From Bacillaceae bacterium OF18-1A (GTDB lineage Bacteria; Bacillota; Bacilli; Bacillales; Bacillaceae_G), in contig JAQEWB010000001.1 in NCBI GenBank assembly GCA_027694045.1, positions 558,001 through 622,000 of the forward strand: a DNA stretch of 64,000 nt, in the 5' to 3' direction. The notes below the pieces were generated by a model that saw only the letters and a list, made by a program, of their open reading frames with translations, ran no database searches and was not told the DNA's origin. The translations under genes and the position numbers were made by a program. Below, one piece after another: positions 33,491 through 42,449 of the stretch. The number at the start of each line of letters is the position of its first letter. The first letter of the stretch is position 1.

Positions 33491-34402
33491 CTACTTTCCT
33501 TCTAGTAGATTTTCTATTAGAATACCATTTATTTTCATGCCACCTATATTACAATTTTCTATTTCAAAATTTTTAAGATTACTGTTACTTATCGTACTAC
33601 CTTCCAAATCACATGTATCGAATAAAATGGGCTCCTTCTCATCTCCAAGATTTGTATTCTTGAATTGGACTCCACCTAATGTCACCAAATTAAATTTACT
33701 CTCGGAAAGATTTAAATCTGCATATGAGGACCTTCTAAAATTTATATTCCTAAACTTTGATTGGCTAACATTACAATTACTCATATCTATATTCATTACA
33801 TTACTACCAACAAATGAACTATTTTTTAAATTCACTTGATAATACTCCGTATTTGCTAAATTACAATTTTCATATTGAATATTTTTCATATTTTCATTTT
33901 TAACTAATGTTTCTTCGGGTAACGTTCTCTTTATTCGTTTCACGTAACAATACTCATCTTCCGATTCAAAAATGGTTTGATAACCCATCTTTCTATAAAA
34001 ATGGTGATTATTAACCTGTCTACTAGATGTTTCGAGATCCCAAATTCTTACGTTTGAAAATTTTTCTTCTATCAAATTAATAACCTGTGATCCAATTTCT
34101 TTCCCTTGATAAACAGGATCTACAAAAATACGATCAATTCTACCATAAGACTTACCCGATATCGTAATAATAATGCCCCCGATTATTTCTTCAGCCATCA
34201 TCACCTTGAAAGAATTTAATTCTTCAATTGAATATTTCATCATTTCAACTGAAGAATATCCTGGCGGTTGAATGTTATAATCAATGACATCATCTTGGCC
34301 ATATAGCCATTGTTTTGCTTCTGCATCAAATGTTCTTTTCATTATTTCTGTTAATTTCTCAGCATCTAAAATTGTAGCTTTTTCTATAGATATTTTCGTC
34401 AT
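33491..34402 (-). CDS. GNAT acetyltransferase fused to pentapeptide-repeat domain
   Basis: A 303-aa protein with two parts. Residues 1-165 form a GNAT domain (RIDRIFVDPVYQGKEIGSQV, ending HFYRKMGYQTIFE). From about residue 185 to the C-terminus it has pentapeptide repeats of the A(D/N)LxX kind (ENCNLANTEYYQVNLKNSSF, then DLNLSESKFNLVTL), which fold into a right-handed quadrilateral beta-helix. Pentapeptide proteins can mimic DNA and shield gyrase; the fusion is unusual. The pentapeptide part may act as a substrate platform or dimer surface. ATG 34402 follows AAGGGGAA. Confidence 0.85.
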   Translation of the reverse strand: MTKISIEKATILDAEKLTEIMKRTFDAEAKQWLYGQDDVIDYNIQPPGYSSVEMMKYSIEELNSFKVMMAEEIIGGIIITISGKSYGRIDRIFVDPVYQGKEIGSQVINLIEEKFSNVRIWDLETSSRQVNNHHFYRKMGYQTIFESEDEYCYVKRIKRTLPEETLVKNENMKNIQYENCNLANTEYYQVNLKNSSFVGSNVMNIDMSNCNVSQSKFRNINFRRSSYADLNLSESKFNLVTLGGVQFKNTNLGDEKEPILFDTCDLEGSTISNSNLKNFEIENCNIGGMKINGILIENLLEGK

Positions 34403-34457
34403 TTTCGTTTTCCCCTTCATTATTACAAACCAACCATTTTTGTGAATGCCATAATTA

Positions 34458-34982
34458 TCAATTCACTTTTATTTTTAATACTTTTCCCATTATTACATAT
34501 GGAACATCATTTTTACTTGGATGAAATGGCTCTAATACATTTACCCAATCTAATCTTTCATATAACGAACGTGCTTTTTCATTGTTTATTTGTGTTGTTA
34601 AAACACTCGTTCTATTTGAAAGCCCTTCTAGTAATTTATTATGTAATTTCGTTCCAAGACCTTCATTTTGATATTGTGGGTGAACTACTAACTCTACAAA
34701 TTCAAAACAATCTTGTAACCATTCGTCTACTTGCTCTAGATGTAACGCTTCCCTCATTAATTGATTATAGTACTGTCCCTCCATTGAGCGATAACCATAA
34801 GTAAAACCAACTACTTCATTTTCATCATTTATTGCTACTATACCTTTAAAACCTGTATATTCTATATGCCTATTCATTCGCTCGATCATTTCATTGAAAT
34901 TTGTTTTCTCAAATACTTTACAATACAATTTTGCCATATCCCCAATTAAGATTTCATCTTTTTCAATGCTTACGAATTTCAC
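34458..34982 (-). CDS. GNAT N-acetyltransferase
   Basis: A 174-aa acetyltransferase. The acetyl-CoA loop is YQNEGLGTKLHNKLLE (about residues 103-118), preceded by FEFVELVVHPQ; the C-terminus has ARSLYERLDWVNV. The N-terminal half is more variable and Tyr-rich. ATG 34982 follows GGGGGGATAAAG. It is one of several GNAT genes in this stretch, all on the minus strand but with independent spacing. Confidence 0.85.
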   Translation of the reverse strand: MKFVSIEKDEILIGDMAKLYCKVFEKTNFNEMIERMNRHIEYTGFKGIVAINDENEVVGFTYGYRSMEGQYYNQLMREALHLEQVDEWLQDCFEFVELVVHPQYQNEGLGTKLHNKLLEGLSNRTSVLTTQINNEKARSLYERLDWVNVLEPFHPSKNDVPYVIMGKVLKIKVN

Positions 34983-35166
34983 TTTATCCCCCCCTGTTAA
35001 ACATTTATATACTTAAAATTTTAAAAACAAAGAAAATTAATACTAATTACTCTCTTTACTATTAAACTACAAATCACCCTATATTTTCCACAATTACTTA
35101 GTATTAACGAATAAAAGAAGAGACCATGTAATATCAACATGTTCTCTTCTTTTATTCATTTTCAAT

Positions 35167-35288
35167 TTTATCCCGCTATTTGCCGGGAACTAAGACCCCC
35201 ATCTCAAAATTCAGTGAAAACAAAGAAGTTAAGTGGGGGCCCTACTGCCCGTAAACGCCCCATTGGTGAGAGCTGATAATTAAAACTT
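35167..35288 (-). repeat. dispersed repeat, long form (copy 4)
   Basis: On the minus strand: AAGTTTTAATTATCAG, CTCACCAATGGGGCG, TTTACGGGC, a paired CCCCCACTTAACTTCTTTG segment, and an end CAAATAGCGGGATAAA. It aligns along its length with copy 1. Its start overlaps the stop codon of the broken cat gene. Confidence 0.78.
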
Positions 35289-35650
35289 AAGCCAATCGTT
35301 ACAAGTGTTACTTAACTGCTGTAAATCTTCTATAAATTGACTCGCATGATATCCATCACAAACCGAATGATGTACTTGTAATGAAACTGGTAGCATAACC
35401 TTATTTCCTTCGTTAAAATATTTCCCACAAGTTATAATTGGCAATAGAAAATTTTCATCATTATTAATATTAAGATTAAATCCAGTAAAACTAGTCCAAG
35501 GTATGCTAGAAATCGGAAATACATTAGGCGGAATATTTTCTTTCGTGAAAAGACCATGAACACTAGCATAGCATCTCATATCGTCTTCATACTTTTTATA
35601 GAAAGTGCGGAAATCACTTGAATAATCCGTCCATACTATCGAAGAACAAG
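35280..35650 (-). pseudogene. type A chloramphenicol acetyltransferase, 5'-truncated
   Basis: The frame reads SSIVWTDYSSDFRTFYKKY, then VFPISSIPWTSFTGFNLN and the active-site motif QVHHSVCDGYH (HHxxxDG). This is the C-terminal 60 percent of CatA, which acetylates chloramphenicol with acetyl-CoA. Sequence upstream of about 35650 no longer resembles CatA and the frame meets TGA near 35695. The N-terminal substrate-binding part is missing, so no activity is expected. A C-terminal ORF from ATG 35579 has no clear ribosome binding site. Confidence 0.8.
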
Positions 35651-35736
35651 CAATGAACGGCTTATACGGAATGCCCGAAACAACAATTGAAGATGCTGAT
35701 CACGCTGCAGCTGATGATTTGACTTCAAAAAATTAA
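35640..35736 (+). pseudogene. possible 3'-end fragment of an unidentified gene
   Basis: On the plus strand the sequence reads IEEQAMNGLYGMPETTIEDA, continues DHAAADDLTSKN and stops with TAA at 35736, directly before a terminator. The composition is strongly protein-like. It lacks a start and abuts the broken cat gene, so a deletion may have joined two gene ends. The family is not identified. Confidence 0.35.
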
Positions 35737-35748
35737 TTAACTACATTG

Positions 35749-35780
35749 AAAAAAGCCAAGGAAAATATCCTTGGCTTTTT
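35749..35780. terminator. bidirectional terminator
   Basis: Perfect 13-bp stem AAAAAGCCAAGGA/TCCTTGGCTTTTT; ends the MMPL gene on the minus strand. Confidence 0.9.
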
Positions 35781-35782
35781 AA

Positions 35783-38014
35783 CTATGCATCCACCTTTTG
35801 TATTTCTTCACTCTTTCTTGAAAGTTTACCTGGCCAAAAAGCAAATCGGCCTAACACAACTGTAATTGCGGGTACAAGTAACGGTCTTACGATAAATGTA
35901 TCTAGTAATACGCCAATTGCAGTTACAATACCAAATTGAACTAATACTTGAATTGGAAGTGTACCTAACACTGCAAAAGTTCCTGCTAAAATTAAACCAG
36001 CCGATGTAATAACACTACCTGTTTGTATTACACCATTTTTTACTGCATCCAAGTGATTTTGTGTCTTTCTGTTTTTCCATATTTCTGAAACCATAAAGAT
36101 ATTATAATCTTCACCTAAAGCAACTAAAAATACGAATGCATACAACGGTATCGCACCTTGAATGGCCGGCGCTCCCATACCGTAATGAAGTAATATCCAT
36201 CCTGCTCCTAACGCTGAGAAGAATGATAAGACGACAGTTACAATTAAATAAATCATTGCAACAACCGATCGTAAGTAGACAAGTAATAGTAGAGCGATAA
36301 TGCTAATCATTACTGGAATAATTACAGATTCATCACGTTCCGTAATTTGCTTTGTATCATATAATGAAGCGGTTTCTCCACCAATCCACAATTGCTCCTC
36401 AGCATTACTAATTCCAGCATCTTTTAATACTTTTTCTACACTACTTTTCAATTTAGGGATTTGATCTAACGCTTCAATTGAGTATGGATTTTCCGCTAAA
36501 GAAACTTCATACATTTGTTTTTGCTTATTTTCTTTTCCCTCTTTTGGCTCTTTTACTGTATTTACGAAAGAAAATTTCTCTAGTTCTTGTTTAATAGGAA
36601 GCTCTTTTCCTTTCGTATCAACAACAACTTTTACTGGTGCTAGTTCACCAGCTGAGAAATGATCACTAATTAACGTAAACCCTTCACGAGAAGGCATATC
36701 CTTTGGAAACGATTCTAATAGGTCATATGTGTATTGAATACGTGGTACGAATGAAGCCAATCCACCTAATACAAACACAGTTAGTATAATTATTGTCCAT
36801 GGTCTTCGTACTACAATATCTCCAAGTTTTTTACTAAAGGAGCCTTTTGATTTTTTAACTTTTACAGCCCTCTTTTTCTTTCTTGCAAACTCCTCATTCA
36901 TTGAAGTTGTTCTCGGTATAAACGGGAAAAATGCAATTCTACCGAAAATTAATAATAATGCCGGTAAAATTGTTAAAGCCGCGATTCCCATTATAAATAC
37001 AGCAACACTAAATGGTACTGCAAATCGATGAAAGGCACCATAATGAGCAAGTAGTAATGTTCCTAATCCAAGTACAACAGTTAACGCACTCATTATTATT
37101 GCACCGCCAGATGCTTTAATCGCAAGTTGCAATGCTTTATATTTACTTTCTTCTTCTAACAAGTACTCTCTATATCTCGAAATTAAAAATAGACAATAGT
37201 CCGTTCCAGCGCCAAACAATAATACTGTCATAATTGATATCGCTTGGGCATCTACTCTAATCCATCCGTGATCAGCTAAAAAACCGAGTGTAGGACTAAT
37301 AATACCGTATGCAAAGCCAACAACAAGTATAGGTAAAATCGCTAAAATTGGTGAACGATACAGTAAAATTAACAAAACTAACACTAGTAGTACAGTAGCC
37401 ACTAGCAATTTCACATCTGCTTGACTAAATAAGCTAACTGCATCCGTTTGAATACCTACAGGTCCTGATAATCGAACATGTAAACCAGATTCACTTATTT
37501 TTTGTTTAAATGGATCTTCATCCATCTTACTATTCACTATTTTTCTAAACTCTTCAAGATTTTCTTTTAATATATCTGTACCAGCAGATTTATTAAAGAA
37601 TACCGGTGTAACAAATGATGTACCATCTTTTGACGCACTTTTTGATAATACTTGCTCTGGGATTGTATCAAATGGTGGTAACGTGGATTGTTCTTTTAAA
37701 GGACTAACTTTTAACTCTTTATAAACATCTTGTATGAGTTTATAATCCTGTGACTGTAATCCACCATCTCTATACCATACTACTAACAACGGATTCCCTG
37801 CATTATTCGGAAACTCTTTTTTCATAAGTGCTTCCGCTTGCTGTGACATAGCTGTTTCAGGTAAATTTTTCGGATTCGGTTCTTTCGTACTGTTTACTTG
37901 TGGTAACGTAAATGAAAGTAATAATGTAATAAGAACCCACACCGATAAAGTGATCCATTGCGTATTTCTCCCTGCTATAAGCCTCCCTAACATATGTAAC
38001 GGCTGCTTTTTCAT
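35783..38014 (-). CDS. MMPL/RND-family efflux transporter
   Basis: A 743-aa membrane protein with 12 predicted TM helices in two halves, each with a large extracytoplasmic loop. The TM4 motif FGAGTDYCLFLISRYRE and its second-half counterpart VALGEDYNIFMVSEIW carry the Asp residues of the proton relay. It resembles YdfJ/MmpL proteins that export lipids or drugs. ATG 38014 follows GAAGGTGGG. The divergent TetR gene and an operator-like ACCGGTCGGT between them indicate ligand-induced expression. Confidence 0.9.
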   Translation of the reverse strand: MKKQPLHMLGRLIAGRNTQWITLSVWVLITLLLSFTLPQVNSTKEPNPKNLPETAMSQQAEALMKKEFPNNAGNPLLVVWYRDGGLQSQDYKLIQDVYKELKVSPLKEQSTLPPFDTIPEQVLSKSASKDGTSFVTPVFFNKSAGTDILKENLEEFRKIVNSKMDEDPFKQKISESGLHVRLSGPVGIQTDAVSLFSQADVKLLVATVLLVLVLLILLYRSPILAILPILVVGFAYGIISPTLGFLADHGWIRVDAQAISIMTVLLFGAGTDYCLFLISRYREYLLEEESKYKALQLAIKASGGAIIMSALTVVLGLGTLLLAHYGAFHRFAVPFSVAVFIMGIAALTILPALLLIFGRIAFFPFIPRTTSMNEEFARKKKRAVKVKKSKGSFSKKLGDIVVRRPWTIIILTVFVLGGLASFVPRIQYTYDLLESFPKDMPSREGFTLISDHFSAGELAPVKVVVDTKGKELPIKQELEKFSFVNTVKEPKEGKENKQKQMYEVSLAENPYSIEALDQIPKLKSSVEKVLKDAGISNAEEQLWIGGETASLYDTKQITERDESVIIPVMISIIALLLLVYLRSVVAMIYLIVTVVLSFFSALGAGWILLHYGMGAPAIQGAIPLYAFVFLVALGEDYNIFMVSEIWKNRKTQNHLDAVKNGVIQTGSVITSAGLILAGTFAVLGTLPIQVLVQFGIVTAIGVLLDTFIVRPLLVPAITVVLGRFAFWPGKLSRKSEEIQKVDA

Positions 38015-38057
38015 AAAAACCCACCTTCCTTTTTCCCTCCATTATTAATTATATATA

Positions 38058-38067
38058 CCGGTCGGTT
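38058..38067. promoter_or_regulatory. TetR-type operator candidate
   Basis: ACCGGTCGGT, flanked by AT-rich inverted segments ATTAATTA and TTAATTAAT, in the MMPL/TetR divergent region. This core is common in TetR operators. Confidence 0.6.
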
Positions 38068-38129
38068 AATTAATCAAGAATGATTGAAAATTATGTTATA
38101 ATTATCTCAATCATAAATGTCAGGAGCGA

Positions 38130-38759
38130 ATGTATTTGGAACAAAAACAACGTCCTCTCGGAAGGCCGCGTCAAAATAAAAATACAAAATCTACAAAAGA
38201 AACCATTTTAGAAGTAGCAACCCGCTTATTTCTTACGCAAAATTATCAAGTCGTTTCTATGGATGAGGTCGCAAAAGTTTGTGGTGTTACGAAAGCAACT
38301 GTCTACTATTACTATTCAACAAAAGCCGATTTATTTACCGCTACTATGATCCAAATGATGGTACGTATACGAGAAAATATGTCGCAAATACTCTCTACAA
38401 ATAAGACTTTAGAAGAAAGATTATTGGACTTCGCTAAAGTCTATTTACACGCAACGATGGATATTGATATGAAGAATTTCATGAAAGATGCCAAACTATC
38501 GTTATCTGAAGAGCAATTGAAAGAATTAAAAGAGGCTGAAGACAGCATGTATGAAGTATTAGAAAAAGCAATCGATAATGCAATGCAAATTGGAGAAATC
38601 CCGAAAAAAAACGCCGAATTTGCCGCTCATGCTTTCGTATCTTTATTATCAATCAGGAATTTTAAAGATGAAAATCACAATCCTATTCTTCCAAATATAG
38701 ATGAATTAGCACAAGAAATCGTTTCTTTTTATTGGAACGGGTTAGGTCATTCATATTAA
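38130..38759 (+). CDS. TetR/AcrR-family transcriptional regulator
   Basis: A 209-aa repressor. The N-terminal helix-turn-helix reads SMDEVAKVCGVTKATVYYYY (about residues 45-64) preceded by a basic arm RPLGRPRQNKN. The C-terminal ligand-binding domain is helical. The start could be ATG 38130 or TTG 38136, since AGGAG is only 3 bp before the ATG. It is divergent from the MMPL pump, which it most likely represses. Confidence 0.9.
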   Translation: MYLEQKQRPLGRPRQNKNTKSTKETILEVATRLFLTQNYQVVSMDEVAKVCGVTKATVYYYYSTKADLFTATMIQMMVRIRENMSQILSTNKTLEERLLDFAKVYLHATMDIDMKNFMKDAKLSLSEEQLKELKEAEDSMYEVLEKAIDNAMQIGEIPKKNAEFAAHAFVSLLSIRNFKDENHNPILPNIDELAQEIVSFYWNGLGHSY

Positions 38760-38780
38760 ACTGATTTTCTTTAATAAAAG

Positions 38781-38813
38781 AGCATGTTTGAATTTTTTCA
38801 AACATGCTTTTTT
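38781..38813 (+). terminator. tetR terminator
   Basis: 11-bp stem AGCATGTTTGA/TCAAACATGCT followed by a T run. Confidence 0.9.
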
Positions 38814-38858
38814 ATTATTTATTAAGGTTGTAAATGCATGTAATAATTAGATTGTTTT

Positions 38859-39269
38859 TTAGCATCGTTTCATATGTTTTGTCATCCCAATCGAGAATGC
38901 TTCAAATCCGATAGATTCATAGTAAGATTGCAATTTTTCTACACACATAAGTTGTGGAATAACCTTATGTTGTTCACAATGCTGGATTAATCGTTTCACT
39001 ATTTCTTTTCCGATGCCACTAGACTGATATTTTGGCAATACACCAACTCCACAAATAATGCCTGTTATGACTCCATCTGATATGACACGCCCCATCCCTA
39101 CTAACCTCTTATCATCAAAAACATAAATTGCATACCAACTTTGCTTACACATTCGTTCTAACTCGTTAACCGTTAATTTAAGAGAATTCCATCCTAAAGA
39201 TTCATATAACGATAATAATCCATTAAAGTCTGTTGGGTGTTCAATTTTGTAGCTTATACTATTATTCAT
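38859..39269 (-). CDS. GNAT N-acetyltransferase, small
   Basis: A 136-aa acetyltransferase of the compact YjaB/YhfO-like kind. The acetyl-CoA loop is YQSSGIGKEIVKRLIQ (about residues 80-95), followed by a short C-terminus SYYESIGFEAFSIG. The first residues (ISYKIEHPTDFNGLLSLYES) are typical of this group. Substrate unknown. Confidence 0.85.
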   Translation of the reverse strand: MNNSISYKIEHPTDFNGLLSLYESLGWNSLKLTVNELERMCKQSWYAIYVFDDKRLVGMGRVISDGVITGIICGVGVLPKYQSSGIGKEIVKRLIQHCEQHKVIPQLMCVEKLQSYYESIGFEAFSIGMTKHMKRC

Positions 39270-39381
39270 GTGAATACTCCTTATTCTCTCGTTTGTTTGT
39301 ATTTCGTAAAATTACCCTTAATATAAAATGAACTTAAACAAACTTCCATAAGAACAATATAATTCCTTCTCAACATTAAAT

Positions 39382-39418
39382 AAAAAGAAGTTAACCTCAC
39401 CACAGTTAACTTCTTTTA
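39382..39418 (-). terminator. terminator of the microprotein gene
   Basis: 13-bp stem AAAAGAAGTTAAC/GTTAACTTCTTTT, then TTATTT on the minus strand. Confidence 0.85.
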
Positions 39419-39439
39419 TATAAAACTATCATTATATTA

Positions 39440-39511
39440 TCAACCAAAAATCATACAGCTACATACGATAAGAACGAACAAAACTAATAAACTATTTGAG
39501 AAATACCCCAT
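39440..39511 (-). CDS. 23-aa hydrophobic microprotein (YjcZ-like)
   Basis: ATG 39511 follows AAAGGAGTAG and encodes MGYFSNSLLVLFVLIVCSCM plus IFG, a single membrane-spanning helix, ended by TGA. A strong terminator follows about 20 bp later. The size, the short polar N-terminus and the hydrophobic core resemble the YjcZ-type tiny sporulation peptides of Bacillus. That assignment is by general likeness only. Confidence 0.5.
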   Translation of the reverse strand: MGYFSNSLLVLFVLIVCSCMIFG

Positions 39512-39767
39512 CGAATACTACTCCTTTATTAAATTATGTAATAGATTTTATCATAAAATGATTTACAACATAATAATTGAAAAAGACATTATATTCATTA
39601 GTTATATATGTTTAGTAATATTTTATTTCCAATCATATTCTCCTTTCCTAAAATAACTACTCCAACACATCGACTTCACTCCACATGACTTCAAAAACAA
39701 TTAATAATAAAATAATGACTAAATTCATAAAGAAAGAAGAACACGCTAAACAATAATAAATTGCAGA

Positions 39768-39974
39768 CTAAACTTTTTGTTTTATTTTTTCTATCGTTTT
39801 AAGTACTTCTTCTCTATTTTTTGAAAGTTTCATCCATGTTGGCAGCCTACTTTCAATACTCAAATAATATAATTTAGAAGGTCTTATATGTTTTTTTATA
39901 TAATCTTCTATATGGCAAAGATGCTCGAAATTAAAAAACCATATATTATGTCCACAACACTGTATCGGTAGCAA
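39768..39974 (-). CDS. hypothetical protein, possibly N-terminally truncated
   Basis: A 68-aa frame reading CCGHNIWFFNFEHLCHIEDY and continuing to a basic, helical C-terminus (KNREEVLKTIEKIKQK). The Cys/His pattern near the start (C-C-x-H, then C-H) could bind a metal. No ribosome binding site precedes the first ATG, and the frame stays open upstream for several codons, so it may be the remnant of a longer gene. No family is recognised. Confidence 0.4.
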   Translation of the reverse strand: MLPIQCCGHNIWFFNFEHLCHIEDYIKKHIRPSKLYYLSIESRLPTWMKLSKNREEVLKTIEKIKQKV

Positions 39975-40159
39975 GAGAAAGGAGACACCCTACACTCACT
40001 AGCGAAGCACCTTTTTTGTTCTATGGATCTATGCGTTTTTTATACATTCCTATACTGATGCGGTTTTAATGTTATTTTTTGTTATTGGATTCATCAAAAA
40101 ACTATATAAAATTTCGTATGCTCTTAGCGTGAGGATTTTCCAAAATGCTCGCAATTCCC

Positions 40160-41053
40160 CTATCGTTCCAAAAACTCAATAATCGTTTCACATACTTTAT
40201 CCGTCTCCTCTATATCTGGGAAATGCGCACTATTTTCAAATATAACAAGTTTACTATTTTTCAATTGTCTCGTTATTCTATTACTCATTCCTACACCCGT
40301 GTTATAGTCATGCGCCCCGACTATGACACACGTATCAATTTCTAAATCTTTAATGCGCCCAATAAGCGGTAAGGGTGCTTTTGTTTCAAAAATAACTTTA
40401 CTCATCTTCCCTGTATTACTTAACTGACTTTCCTCCCAAAGACTTCGATTTAACTTTGCAAATTCTTCATTTTTAAACAATAGACGATCTACATTTTCTG
40501 TATCAACTATATTCCAAACTTGATGATATCTTTCTTTCAAAGGAATTTCTGACTTGCTTATTTTTGATATTTGTTCTTTCATTTCCCCTTTCGTTATTTG
40601 TAGAAAACCTTCTATCTGCACAGTATACATATCATTAAAATCATCTAATAATGGTGCTTGTAATACCATTTTTTCAATGTTTTTCGGATATTTCAAAGCA
40701 TACTCTAAACAAAGTTGTCCACCAAAAGAGTAGCCTAACAAATTTATCTTCTCTACATGTAATTGCTTTCTTAATTCCTCTAAATCTTCAACTAGAGTAT
40801 GGATTGAGTACTCACCGTCATCTTGTGGTGCCCCACTTCGTCCACATCCTCTTTGTTCGTAATAAACAACAGTCATATATCCTTCTAACCTCAACCCAAG
40901 TGTTCTTTCGAATACATAATGATTACCACCTGGACCACCATGTACAGTAATAAGAGGAACTGTATTATGAGCTCTCCCTGCAACTTTACACCAATGCAAA
41001 ATCCCATTGATTTTCAAATAGTATACACCATCTTGCAACATTAACTGATTCAT
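40160..41053 (-). CDS. alpha/beta hydrolase, proline iminopeptidase family
   Basis: A 297-aa hydrolase. The oxyanion motif HGGPGGNHYVF lies at about residues 39-49, and the nucleophile elbow GYSFGGQL carries the catalytic Ser. The Asp (GAHDYNTG) and His (SAHFPDIEE) complete the triad. The HGGPGG form and YYEQRGCGRSGAP are characteristic of prolyl aminopeptidases (S33 family). Cytoplasmic, probably cleaving N-terminal proline from peptides or a related amide. ATG 41053 follows GGAGAAAGGA. Confidence 0.88.
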   Translation of the reverse strand: MNQLMLQDGVYYLKINGILHWCKVAGRAHNTVPLITVHGGPGGNHYVFERTLGLRLEGYMTVVYYEQRGCGRSGAPQDDGEYSIHTLVEDLEELRKQLHVEKINLLGYSFGGQLCLEYALKYPKNIEKMVLQAPLLDDFNDMYTVQIEGFLQITKGEMKEQISKISKSEIPLKERYHQVWNIVDTENVDRLLFKNEEFAKLNRSLWEESQLSNTGKMSKVIFETKAPLPLIGRIKDLEIDTCVIVGAHDYNTGVGMSNRITRQLKNSKLVIFENSAHFPDIEETDKVCETIIEFLER

Positions 41054-41134
41054 TTATCCTTTCTCCTTATCGCTCACTAATTACTATCTAAATGTATAAG
41101 TTCTGATCATTAACGCTTTTTCCCTTTATATCCT

Positions 41135-41583
41135 TTAGACACTATCCTTATTTATATGAATAGCTTTCTTATTCGAAAATAGATTTTGAAAAATCCCTAC
41201 TCCCACAATATGATACCTCTCCATCTGTATCTTTTTTATATGAAACAGTCCTTTCATTTCAATAACTGTTGCCGTTAACAATTGAGCAACCATTAGTGTG
41301 CCAGCTGTCAATGTAACTCCTAGTGAATATATCGCCATCGTTTTTGCACAAATAATGAATCCACCAAATGCACCCGCTGCTAAATATACTTTTTTCACAC
41401 TCTTTAAATCTGTTACTTTCTCTTCTTTCTTTAACAAAATACAGTTGTTGCAATAAGGAATCCAATTAAATGGGTTATAATACTTGTCGACCATATACCG
41501 ATATGTGAACTAAGTTTCGCATTAAAGGTTCCTTGAAGTGTTATAAATATTCCCGCAAAAACAGCAAATATAGTACCTTTCAA
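41135..41583 (-). pseudogene. DUF606/YdcZ-type DMT transporter with frameshift
   Basis: TTG 41583 follows GAGGAGATG and starts FAVFAGIFITLQGTFNAKL, the family N-terminus, but ends in TAA after LIGFLIATTVFC. One base over, the frame resumes as KKEEKVTDLKSVKKVYLAAG and AKTMAIYSLGVTLTAGTLMV to a C-terminus at 41135. The two parts together give about 149 residues, the usual length of these four-to-five-helix transporters. The frameshift lies near 41425-41435 in an A/T-rich tract. A sequencing slip is the alternative. Confidence 0.75.
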
Positions 41584-41687
41584 AAAATCATCTCCTCATC
41601 TTTTATTTCTGACTTAATTAAAAGCTATAATCCTATAATGGCAAAAGGACAAATGTCACCTCACTATGAAAATAACTTGGAATGAAC

Positions 41688-41722
41688 AAAAAAACACACC
41701 TCAAAAATGCGAGATGTGTTTA
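41688..41722 (-). terminator. terminator of the DUF2798 gene
   Basis: Imperfect stem AAACACACCTC/GAGATGTGTTT followed on the minus strand by TTTTTTTGTTC. Confidence 0.65.
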
Positions 41723-41760
41723 ATCTTATTTATTTATATATAATATTTTACAAATTAAAA

Positions 41761-42246
41761 TTACGCCACATTAAAAGATTTCTTTTTCATAATAAACTTT
41801 GCAAATAAGAAACGTACAAGCGGTCCCATAATAATTAATTGTAATGGATATGCCATTATGAAATTTTTAATAAAAATCGAAAAATAAATTGAAACAAATG
41901 AATCTCCTTGTAGTCCACCATGTAAATGCATCATAGCCATACCGAAAAATGACATAAAGAACACCATTCCGATTACCATAGTTGTCGCCATTGCAACGAT
42001 AATATTTATTTTCTTAGATTTATCAAATGGCAACATAAATACAATTTTTTTCGCACAAGGTCCAACGATACATATTTCAATTAATAGTGCAATAATAAAT
42101 CCAATGAGTAGTTCTAATACGATCTCCTTAATATGAATTGGTCCTCCTGCTCCATTCATCAATACATTGTAAAACGTCATTACGATAACCATCCCTAGGC
42201 ACATCATCATACCAAATTGGAGATTTTCCTTTCTTGTTGTTGGCAA
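41761..42246 (-). CDS. DUF2798-family membrane protein
   Basis: A 161-aa protein with four hydrophobic helices arranged as two similar halves (MMMCLGMVIVMTFYNVLMNG and VAMATTMVIGMVFFMSFFGM). This internal duplication is the mark of DUF2798. Function unknown; many are next to stress or drug regulators. The start is TTG 42246 with AGAAGGGATG upstream; other nearby ATGs are in other frames. Confidence 0.8.
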   Translation of the reverse strand: MPTTRKENLQFGMMMCLGMVIVMTFYNVLMNGAGGPIHIKEIVLELLIGFIIALLIEICIVGPCAKKIVFMLPFDKSKKINIIVAMATTMVIGMVFFMSFFGMAMMHLHGGLQGDSFVSIYFSIFIKNFIMAYPLQLIIMGPLVRFLFAKFIMKKKSFNVA

Positions 42247-42449
42247 TTTTCATCATCCCTTCTCTTTGAGTCTTTGTCATTATATCGATATTGGAAACCT
42301 CTTCGTAAGTGAACATTTTGTGAACAAATTTAAAACGTTTTCATGTATTTTCTTTACTTTCAACTCAAATTCTCACTTTTACTTATAAAGGTTTTATATA
42401 TTTCAATATCGAATTACTACATTTAAACATTACTACTAGGAGGAGAACC

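Larger units (their letters stand above)
39270..39767. other. 498-bp AT-rich region with one microprotein gene
   Basis: Holds the 23-aa hydrophobic peptide gene (39440-39511) with its terminator (39382-39418). The remaining 250 bp shows no ORF or clear signal. Confidence 0.5.

Noticed and set aside
40010-40190. Hydrophobic plus-strand frame (FFVLWIYAFFIHSYTDAVLM)
   Set aside because: No start codon or ribosome binding site and it runs antisense into the hydrolase gene; probably chance in T-rich DNA.
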